Below, piece after piece: positions 1 through 5,960 of a DNA stretch of 10,249 bases. The notes beneath the pieces are model-generated. The model had not been told where the DNA came from. It worked only from the letters and a program-made list of their open reading frames with translations, and ran no database searches. The stretch is from the NCBI GenBank assembly GCA_902373515.1, contig CABKML010000038.1, forward strand, positions 1 to 10,249, given 5' to 3'. Each line of letters begins with the position of its first letter. Position 1 is the first letter of the stretch. The stretch is from an uncultured Eubacteriales bacterium. Its GTDB lineage: Bacteria; Bacillota; Clostridia; Saccharofermentanales; Fastidiosipilaceae. The position numbers and the translations under genes were made by a program.

Positions 1-810
1 AATATATATTGTTATTGTGTATATATGAAAAAATTATTTTTTCGTTTTCAAATAAATATTCAGTTGTTTCGTATGTTTTGCAATTCAAAACGCCAATTGC
101 TGATTGTGCCTCTTTTTGAGGAAAATTATTCAAGTCATTATTGCCATAAGTAACCAAATTATTATTATGATCTATCAGTTGTCTACCGGATGAAGTAAAA
201 GCATTTTTAAAATTTACTCTTTTTTCTATTTTTCCACTGTCTTTATCTATAATTGTAATGCCATTTTTTTGGTCATTTTCACTATAAGACTCCACAAAAA
301 TTTTGTTGAATTTATCTGCTGCATTATTTAAATATTGATTTTCTAATAAACAGTGCTTTTTTTCACCTTCATAAGAATAAATTATACTACTTAAATATTT
401 GCTATTAACGCTTCCAATGTTAATCGTTTCAATAAGTGTTTTCTCTCCGGTTCTAGTAAACCACGATGCTAAATATTTGTTATTTCTTTGCTCATTTGCA
501 TTAGAATATACCTGCATTTCCCCTTCTTTCTTTAATATATAATGTTTATTCAACCTATTAGAAGTTAAAAATAATTTTTCTTCAAAGTAATTAATTGAAT
601 TAATGCTATATCCTTTATAATTATAGCTTTTAATGAGCTTTCCATCACTGTTTAAAAACAATGACTTTGAATATGGTTCTCTAGCTCTTGAAAGTGAAAC
701 TATATACTTAGAATTTTCTATATCTATTTTTTATTTTCATTGATATTTTTATTAGAGCAAGCAATCAAGGATAATAGTGTTGCAAAAAGCAACACCATTG
801 TCTTAATCAT
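1..810 (-). pseudogene. Lipoprotein gene, frameshifted near its start and cut by the window edge
   Basis: Reading leftward from ATG at 810-808, 28 codons encode a typical lipoprotein signal: a short basic start, a hydrophobic core and a lipobox LIAC with Cys18, followed by an Asn/Lys-rich linker. The frame then meets TAG at 726-724. In the frame shifted by one base, from 727 down to base 2, I read 242 codons with no stop, continuing past the window. One extra A in the A6 tract (727-732) would join the two parts into a lipoprotein of at least 270 residues. The body has Tyr/Asn/Lys-rich segments such as LFLNSDGKLIKSY and IIDKDSGKIEKRV, spaced like the strands of a beta-propeller, but I do not recognise a family. 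An AAAGG site lies 8 bases before the ATG. The gene is much more AT-rich than the sugar operon. The shift may be a real mutation, polymerase slippage or an assembly error. Function unknown. Confidence 0.72.
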
Positions 811-814
811 AGAA

Positions 815-928
815 CTAACCTTTATAGAATACATATGTTTCGTCTCCTCCAATTAATTCTGCCGGAGAAACCGGTTCCCAATTTCCTAAATTCATTCTAT
901 CAACAGCAATAACTCTACATATGCTCAA
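815..928 (-). CDS. Possible short peptide of 37 residues with a double-glycine-like motif
   Basis: This short frame begins at TTG 928-926 (37 residues) or at an internal ATG 895-893 (26 residues) and ends at TAG 817-815, four bases before the lipoprotein ATG. Its C-terminal half, PVSPAELIGGDETYVFYKG, has a protein-like composition and contains a GG pair preceded by small and hydrophobic residues. That is loosely like the leader cleavage sites of peptides exported by peptidase-containing ABC transporters. No good ribosome site stands before either start; the nearest (AGAGG) is about 14 bases before the TTG. In the same frame further upstream there are TGA and TAA stops, so it could instead be the tail of a decayed gene. 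Translation, if real, could be coupled to the lipoprotein gene. No function is claimed. Confidence 0.28.
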   Translation of the reverse strand: MSICRVIAVDRMNLGNWEPVSPAELIGGDETYVFYKG

Positions 929-956
929 TCACCGTTCTTATACCTCTTTAAATAAC

Positions 957-1109
957 TTACTTATCGCTCTTGTCAACCTGAATAACATCACTCCGATTAT
1001 TAATGCTTGGTTTATTTATATTAACGCTAAAAAATATAAGTTGTATCAATACCACTACAACAAATATTACTGCAAGTATCATCAAAAATTTTTTTATCTT
1101 ATCACCCAT
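957..1109 (-). CDS. Small single-pass membrane protein, 50 residues, unknown function
   Basis: The ATG at 1109-1107 follows a perfect AGGAGG ribosome site with a 6-base gap, the best site in the left part of the window and the main reason for calling this gene. The product starts MGDKIKKF, followed by a strongly hydrophobic run at residues 8-27 (Phe, Leu, Ile, Val), then a polar Asn/Ser/Asp/Lys tail ending QVDKSDK at TAA 959-957. Lysines before the hydrophobic run and a polar tail after it predict N-terminus inside, C-terminus outside. It has no lipobox cysteine and no clear signal-peptidase site. It heads the left AT-rich group, upstream of the short peptide frame and the lipoprotein. It may be a complete small protein, or the membrane anchor of a longer gene broken near 955, since a weak protein-like frame continues beyond. 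Confidence 0.55.
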   Translation of the reverse strand: MGDKIKKFLMILAVIFVVVVLIQLIFFSVNINKPSINNRSDVIQVDKSDK

Positions 1110-1372
1110 TGAATACCTCCTGTTTCCGGGAATTTCATACTTACATTCTCAAATTTCGTTATATTAATTATTGATTTTCGATATATGTGCATTTTGTCGG
1201 TTTTCTCCGATATACCTATCCCTCTTTGAGCGACGTTTTGTTCTACTTGGCAGACTCTTTTCCAATATTTAGAATGTCCTCACCTATCATTCAATTGTAA
1301 AGGTAGTCCAGATATTTCTAATCCATTTATTTGGAATAGCTTCTCTTATAGAATATAACTTCTGAAAGCTTA
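1110..1372. other. Intergenic region after the sugar operon; no clear terminator
   Basis: This 263-base stretch separates the end of the sugar operon from the small membrane protein gene. Just after the operon stop, AGCTTT near 1370 can pair with GAAGCT further on, but the stem is short and no T run follows, so I do not call a terminator. Read-through into the left block is possible. A 61-codon frame on the minus strand is open from 1279 to a TAA at 1096-1094 and overlaps the start of the next gene. Its only useful ATG is at 1192-1190, with a poor ribosome site, so it is not called as a gene. A TATAAC hexamer near 1161-1166 could be a -10 element, but I find no matching -35. Confidence 0.4.
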
Positions 1373-1427
1373 TTATTGTGCGTCCGTGACTTGCAAAATC
1401 AAAGCCTTTCCCGCTTGAGCTGATCTG
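1359..1427 (-). repeat. Direct repeat copy 1 (3' end of the neopullulanase-like gene)
   Basis: These 69 bases hold the last codons of the intact neopullulanase-like gene and the first bases after its stop. They recur in the same orientation at 8096-8172. I count three substitutions between the copies, all in the part at and after the stop codon, plus one 8-base insertion in the other copy. This is the intact, parental-looking copy because it continues into a complete gene. Confidence 0.9.
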
Positions 1428-2743
1428 TAATCATCTTTTGTGCTTATACCTTGTAAAATCGCTACATTAGACAAATTGGTTAAGCGAGATAAATCAAACT
1501 TATTTAACTTCGCCGTTCCGGCTCTATTAATTACAAATATAAGTGCTTCTCGACTTAATGACCTCTTAATAGCAATAGTATCAGAATCTAAGTAATATAC
1601 AGACTGCGTCCCCTTTCTCCAAACTGAATGGTCGCTGCGTCCCTGATTATACGACTTAATCATTTGCATAAGTTCAGGTTGATTATCCAGCTTTTCCCAC
1701 TCCATTCCTGCTCGACATCCGGGATCATTATCACCGGACATACCTAACTCATCACCATAATAAACCATCGGAGCACCCTCACAAGCATACAATAACGAAA
1801 AAGCATTCATGCACGCAATCATATCTCCTTTATGGACAGTAAGAACTCTGGCCGTATCATGACTTCCCAGCAAATTAAGCATTCCGTGATGATAACCATA
1901 AGGTATCCTCTGCTGCAGACGATTCAAACCGTCTGCCAATTCAACGGCATTAATTGACCTATCAGCTGTAAAAGAAAGGATTAAATTACGCAAAGTATAG
2001 TTCATCGTGCTATCACACATATCACCTTGCAACCATTCTGCCGGATCACGCCATTCTTCTGCAATAAGACATAATTCCGAATTTTCCTTTTTCACAAGAG
2101 CACAAAATTCTTGCCAAAATTCATGATAAATGAAATAAGGTACATCCAATCTCCAACCGTCAATTCCCTGATTTATCCAATAGCGAGCTACTTCAAAATG
2201 GTGTTCTCTAACTTTAGGGTTAAAAACATTCCATTTCGGTAAATACTCACAACCGGAACAAGTTTTATAATTCGGTTCCGGGAAAGATTTTACAGGAAAG
2301 TTTTTAATAGAAAAATAATTGACAAATTCCGATTTTTCCTCATTCTTAATGACATCTTGAAACATCCAATGGGTTTTGCCGCAATGATTAAGTACTGCAT
2401 CCAAAACAACTTTAATTCCGCGCTTATGTGCTTCCTTAATAAAGTTTTGAAAGTCCTCTAAAGTTCCCAACAAAGGGTCAATTTTGAAATAATCTTCCGC
2501 ATCATAGCGATGATTAGTTGCAGCTGCAAAAATCGGATTTACATACAAAGCATTAAATCCCATATCTGCCAAATAATCCAATTTACTTATTATACCGGGA
2601 AAATTACCGCCTAAAAAATTATCTCTTGTCGGTGCAGTCTGCCACGGTTCAAGCGGGCGACAGCTTTTTTGTTCTATCCGGGCAAAACGATCCGGAAAAA
2701 TCTGATAAAAATTCGCATTATTTAACCAACTCGGTGTTTGCAT
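1373..2743 (-). CDS. Cytoplasmic GH13 enzyme, neopullulanase/cyclomaltodextrinase-like
   Basis: Likely hydrolyses alpha-1,4 bonds (perhaps alpha-1,6 or cyclic substrates) in imported maltodextrins. No signal peptide, so it should be cytosolic. The GH13 motifs are complete, numbered from the ATG at 2743-2741: DAVLNH at 115-120, GWRLDV with nucleophile Asp200, AEEW with acid/base Glu229, and GSHD with Asp296. YGDELGM and NDPGCRAGMEW near 328-350 are typical of neopullulanases. At about 456 residues it is shorter than the usual 580 or so and begins directly at the barrel (NANFYQIFPDRF), so the N-terminal CBM34-like domain that helps dimerise many relatives is absent. Start choice: a TTG lies two codons earlier at 2749-2747, but AGAGG sits one base from it and 7 bases from the ATG, so the ATG is preferred. 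Last gene of the operon, about 10 bases after the MalG-like permease. Its 3' end is duplicated at 8096-8172. Confidence 0.88.
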   Translation of the reverse strand: MQTPSWLNNANFYQIFPDRFARIEQKSCRPLEPWQTAPTRDNFLGGNFPGIISKLDYLADMGFNALYVNPIFAAATNHRYDAEDYFKIDPLLGTLEDFQNFIKEAHKRGIKVVLDAVLNHCGKTHWMFQDVIKNEEKSEFVNYFSIKNFPVKSFPEPNYKTCSGCEYLPKWNVFNPKVREHHFEVARYWINQGIDGWRLDVPYFIYHEFWQEFCALVKKENSELCLIAEEWRDPAEWLQGDMCDSTMNYTLRNLILSFTADRSINAVELADGLNRLQQRIPYGYHHGMLNLLGSHDTARVLTVHKGDMIACMNAFSLLYACEGAPMVYYGDELGMSGDNDPGCRAGMEWEKLDNQPELMQMIKSYNQGRSDHSVWRKGTQSVYYLDSDTIAIKRSLSREALIFVINRAGTAKLNKFDLSRLTNLSNVAILQGISTKDDYRSAQAGKALILQVTDAQ

Positions 2744-2750
2744 ATTCAAT

Positions 2751-2755
2751 CCTCT
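2751..2755 (-). promoter_or_regulatory. Ribosome binding site deciding the neopullulanase start
   Basis: AGAGG overlaps the stop codon of the upstream permease gene. It is 7 bases from ATG 2743-2741 but only one base from the upstream in-frame TTG 2749-2747, so initiation at the ATG is much more likely. The overlap also suggests translational coupling. Confidence 0.65.
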
Positions 2756-3575
2756 AATCTTTCAATCCTGTATTGGCGATTCCTCGTACTAAAGCTCTTT
2801 GGAAAAACAGAAATACAATTATACTTGGTACTGTAGCTGTTATGGTTCCCGCCATCAAATAGTTCCACGAAGTTCCATAGCGACCGATAAAAGAAGTTAA
2901 GCCGATTTGAATTGTCCTTGTTTCATCAACATTTGTTACCAGCAAAGGCCAAAGGAAATCATTCCAGGCAAACAAAAAAGTAAAGATACCTAAGGTTGCA
3001 AATGCGGGAGAAGCCAATGGAGCTATAACTCTGAAGAAAATACCAAATCTACCGCAACCATCTATTCTGGCCGCTTCATCAAGCTCTTTCGGTATTGTAG
3101 CAAAATATTGTCGCAGTAACAGGATTCCAAACACATCGACCAATCGAGGTACAATCAATGCGGTCATGGAATCAATCCACCCCAATCTAGCTACAATTTC
3201 GTACGCCGGTATAACTATAACAAAGCCGGGAATCATCAATGCCGACAATAAAAGTACAAATATCGCTTTTTTCAGAGGAAATTCCAAGCGGGCAAAAGCA
3301 TATGCAGCAAAGGAATCGAAAACCAAGTGCCCCAACACTATACCTACAGTCATAACTATTGAATTAAAATAATATTTGGCAAAAGGGGCTGATCTCCATG
3401 CTCTTAAATAATTTTCAAAATGCCATGACGTAGGAAAAATAGATGTATTTACGTATGTTTCCGCTCTTGTTTGTAATGAAGTCGTGATCATCCATAAAAA
3501 AGGTAAAACCACCAACAATGAACCCAAAATCAAAATAACATGCCTAAAAATATTATTAATTGTATTTCTTTTCAT
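2754..3575 (-). CDS. Sugar ABC transporter permease, MalG-like
   Basis: One of two membrane subunits of the putative maltodextrin importer. The 273 residues match the usual size of MalG-type permeases. It starts with a basic tail and a first membrane span near 12-30, followed by further spans near 72-95, 104-125, 138-155, 190-212 and 240-258. The cytoplasmic loop that docks the ATPase carries the EAA motif, ELDEAARIDGCG, with Glu167-Ala168-Ala169 and Gly173. The N-terminal segment TTSLQTRAE and the sequence FAWNDFLWPLL near 202-212 are typical of this family. The ATG at 3575-3573 lies two bases after the MalF-like stop, and GAGGG inside the end of that gene is its likely ribosome site, so the two permeases are probably translated together. 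Substrate assignment rests on the neighbouring glucan enzymes, not on the permease itself. Confidence 0.92.
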   Translation of the reverse strand: MKRNTINNIFRHVILILGSLLVVLPFLWMITTSLQTRAETYVNTSIFPTSWHFENYLRAWRSAPFAKYYFNSIVMTVGIVLGHLVFDSFAAYAFARLEFPLKKAIFVLLLSALMIPGFVIVIPAYEIVARLGWIDSMTALIVPRLVDVFGILLLRQYFATIPKELDEAARIDGCGRFGIFFRVIAPLASPAFATLGIFTFLFAWNDFLWPLLVTNVDETRTIQIGLTSFIGRYGTSWNYLMAGTITATVPSIIVFLFFQRALVRGIANTGLKD

Positions 3576-3577
3576 AG

Positions 3578-4528
3578 CTATCTGCCCTCAGCTCCTGTAA
3601 ATTTCCATTGAATCCACGTAACAAACAACACTAACGCTAAAGTCATAAAGGCGATTGCTGTTCCGTAACCGAAATCACCCAATTTGAAAGCATCACGATA
3701 CATCAGCATACCCAATACTTCCGTGCCTCCTCGAGGTCCTCCGCCGGTTAAAACATAGGCCAGATCAAAAGCTTGAAAACTCGTAACTAAGGCTTGAATT
3801 ACAACAAAGAAAGTCATAGGCGCCAACAAAGGGAAAGTAACATCTTTCAATTTTTGGTAACCGTCGGCACCGTCAATAGAAGCTGCTTCATAAACACTTT
3901 TAGGCAACGCTTGTAAAGCGGTCAAATACAAAATAGCATTAAATCCTAAATTTTTCCAAACAGTTAATAACGTTAAAGCACCTAATGCCAACCAACGATT
4001 CTGTAACCAATCAGGTCCCTTAACACCTATAAGCGCCAACAATCCATTGATAAATCCGGACGGATCAAGCATATATTTCCAAACGATAGCTGCCGCCACT
4101 GACGAGGTAACTACCGGTAAAAAGTAAATACTGCGATATATACTTAATCCTCTAATGGGAGCATCAAGCAGAAGCGCTAATAATAAACCAGTGACTACAC
4201 TGAAAATACAAACTCCTAAAGCATATATAATTGTCACCAACAAACTGTTCCAAAATTCCGGATCATGAAACAAGCGCACATAATTGGCAAAACCGATAAA
4301 TGTTTTTGTCGGTGTAAAACCGTTCCAAGAAGTAAGTGATGTATATGCAGCGTTAAACACCGGATAAATCACAAAAACTCCAATTATCAGCAAAGCCGGG
4401 AACAAGAATACCGCTGCACAAAGCACCTGATCTTTTTTGTATTTTTTCCAATTACCGGATAAAAAACAATCGCTGCTCTTTTTATATATTTTTTCTGAAA
4501 TTCGCTTCAGCGTAGTCACTTTAATCAC
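3578..4528 (-). CDS. Sugar ABC transporter permease, MalF-like (GTG start)
   Basis: Partner of the MalG-like permease. At about 316 residues it is of the short MalF/UgpA/MsmF type rather than the 514-residue enteric MalF, lacking the large periplasmic loop, as usual in Gram-positives. A basic N-terminal tail of about 33 residues precedes the first span (35-58); others lie near 95-120, 130-152, 180-205, 235-258 and 288-308. The EAA loop reads YEAASIDGADGYQKL, with Glu214-Ala215-Ala216 and Gly220. LTGGGPRGGTEVL near 260-272 is a family hallmark. The start codon is GTG at 4528-4526, one base after the binding-protein stop. A second in-frame GTG at 4519-4517 has a better-spaced AAGGTG six bases before it, so the product may be three residues shorter. 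No ATG occurs before the first span. Close packing implies coupled translation. Confidence 0.92.
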   Translation of the reverse strand: MIKVTTLKRISEKIYKKSSDCFLSGNWKKYKKDQVLCAAVFLFPALLIIGVFVIYPVFNAAYTSLTSWNGFTPTKTFIGFANYVRLFHDPEFWNSLLVTIIYALGVCIFSVVTGLLLALLLDAPIRGLSIYRSIYFLPVVTSSVAAAIVWKYMLDPSGFINGLLALIGVKGPDWLQNRWLALGALTLLTVWKNLGFNAILYLTALQALPKSVYEAASIDGADGYQKLKDVTFPLLAPMTFFVVIQALVTSFQAFDLAYVLTGGGPRGGTEVLGMLMYRDAFKLGDFGYGTAIAFMTLALVLFVTWIQWKFTGAEGR

Positions 4529-4529
4529 C

Positions 4530-5867
4530 TTAACCTTTGTTAATTACATCATTAACAGCTTTTTCGGCGTTCTTAAGTGCATCATCAACACTAACTTCAC
4601 CGGCAAAAGCTTTTTCAATCTGTTGGGCAAAAGCTAATGAAATTTTGGGATATAAAGGTGTATTCGGCCGAGTATGTGCTTCGCTCATTTGTTCAACGAA
4701 CGGTAACAGACGCGGTTCTTTCTCTTTAACCCACTTTTGATATTCCTGACCTTTAGCAACAGTTTGTGTAACCGGCAACATACCTGTTTTTTGACACCAT
4801 TGCATTACCTGTTTCGGTTCCAGGAACCAACTTAAGAATTGACCTGCTGCCTTGGCATTAGCTTCTGAATTATTAAATACAACAGCTTGTTCACCACCCA
4901 AATTCGTTGCAGCTTTACCATCTTTCGGATGCGGAGCTTTAGCAACACCGAAGTTAAAAGGAGGATCAGGTGCCCAAATGCCTACCATCCATGAACCTTC
5001 TTGAGCAGAGGCTCCTTTGCCTTTCTCAAATTCACCCCATTTAGCATAAGGACTTGTACCGCTCTTAATTAAATCCACCCAGAACTGCAAGGCTTTTTTA
5101 CCTGCCGGTGTATTAAATGCCGCTTTCTTATTGTCCTTAGTCAAAAATTCTCCTCCGGCTTGCCAAAGATTTACTTGGAAATTCCAAGTTAAGCCTTCGC
5201 CGCTATCACCGGCTTGAGTAAACAAATCATATCCCGGTTTGCCGGTCTTTTCTGTTATCTGTTTAGCCATTTTCAGCAAATCTTCCCAAGTTTGCGGTGC
5301 TTTCTCCGGATCCAAGCCTGCCTGTTTGAACAAATCTTTATTGTACATATAAGCCAAGTTATTAGCTGTTACAGGAACTGAAACATTCTTACCGTTAATA
5401 TGGCCATATTCTACTAATGCCGGGGTAATATCTTTCATTGTTTTTTCAGCAATCAGCTTACTTAAATCGGCTAAATTACCGAGCTGCTCAATTTGCGGGA
5501 CCCAAACTAAATCACTGATAGCAATATCCGGTAAACTCTTAGATGAAGCTGAGGCTCTTAATTTGGTCATAAAATCAGAATTAGGTACGTTAGCTGTTTT
5601 GACTTGAATATTTTTATGCGAGGCATTGAATTCTTTCACCATAGCATCGAAATTATCCGCATTTGCCCCGTCCCAATAATGCCAAATAGTAACATTTACT
5701 ACGCCATCTTTGGCATTATTGTCATTTTTTACTTCTTTTTTAGCCGACTCAGAACTTTTAGGCTCACTTTTCTTAGGTGTTTCTTTATTAGTTTTCTGGT
5801 TACATGCAACCATAGTAGATAATAAAGTTGTTGCGCACAAAAGTGCTAATGCTTTTTTCAGTTTCAT
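4530..5867 (-). CDS. Lipoprotein solute-binding protein of the maltodextrin importer, MalE-like
   Basis: Extracellular sugar receptor that would deliver maltodextrins to the two permeases. The 445 residues start with a lipoprotein signal (MKLKKALALLCATTLLSTMVAC); acylation is expected at Cys22. The -3 residue is Met rather than the commoner Leu, which is acceptable but not ideal. A charged Lys/Glu/Ser/Asn linker at about 23-55 tethers the domain to the membrane. The body then begins VNVTIWHYWDG and shows the family 1 binding-protein pattern, with NLAYMYNKDLFKQAGLDPEKAPQTWEDL near 168-195 and an Asp/Trp-rich C-terminal lobe with several aromatic residues suited to stacking on sugars. The ATG at 5867-5865 follows AAGGAG at a good distance. 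The gene follows the secreted amylase by 93 bases and is nearly continuous with the permeases. Family membership is firm; maltodextrin specificity is inferred from the two flanking GH13 enzymes. Confidence 0.9.
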   Translation of the reverse strand: MKLKKALALLCATTLLSTMVACNQKTNKETPKKSEPKSSESAKKEVKNDNNAKDGVVNVTIWHYWDGANADNFDAMVKEFNASHKNIQVKTANVPNSDFMTKLRASASSKSLPDIAISDLVWVPQIEQLGNLADLSKLIAEKTMKDITPALVEYGHINGKNVSVPVTANNLAYMYNKDLFKQAGLDPEKAPQTWEDLLKMAKQITEKTGKPGYDLFTQAGDSGEGLTWNFQVNLWQAGGEFLTKDNKKAAFNTPAGKKALQFWVDLIKSGTSPYAKWGEFEKGKGASAQEGSWMVGIWAPDPPFNFGVAKAPHPKDGKAATNLGGEQAVVFNNSEANAKAAGQFLSWFLEPKQVMQWCQKTGMLPVTQTVAKGQEYQKWVKEKEPRLLPFVEQMSEAHTRPNTPLYPKISLAFAQQIEKAFAGEVSVDDALKNAEKAVNDVINKG

Positions 5868-5960
5868 ATTATTCTCCTTGTTTGTAGTTTAATTATTTCA
5901 AGTGAAATTGATAAGAATCTACGTCGCACCTAATTCCATAATTTCGCCACCTTTCTGCCT
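5868..5960 (-). promoter_or_regulatory. Amylase-binding protein gap with a palindrome and a tiny leader frame
   Basis: The only sizeable gap inside the operon. It contains a perfect palindrome with half-sites ATTTCA and TGAAAT separated by two bases (5895-5908), which could be an operator. It also has a six-codon frame, MELGAT, from ATG 5939-5937 to TAG 5921-5919, behind an AAAGGTGG ribosome-like site with a 7-base gap. A TGAAATAAT string (5892-5900) could be an extended -10 for an internal promoter, but no -35 is visible. No T-run terminator is seen, so transcription from the amylase into the transporter genes seems likely. The binding-protein ribosome site AAGGAG is at 5874-5879. All regulatory roles here are tentative. 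Confidence 0.3.

Noticed and set aside
921..1112. Plus-strand open frame opposite the small membrane protein
   Set aside because: It lies across the minus-strand small genes, has no ribosome site and a low-complexity Tyr/Asn/Lys composition.
1094..1279. A 61-codon open frame on the minus strand between the sugar operon and the small membrane protein
   Set aside because: No good start or ribosome site (the only ATG, at 1192, is poorly placed), it overlaps the better-supported small gene, and a frame this long is not rare by chance.
1329..1372. Terminator after the neopullulanase-like gene
   Set aside because: Only a short imperfect stem (AGCTTT with GAAGCT) and no T run.
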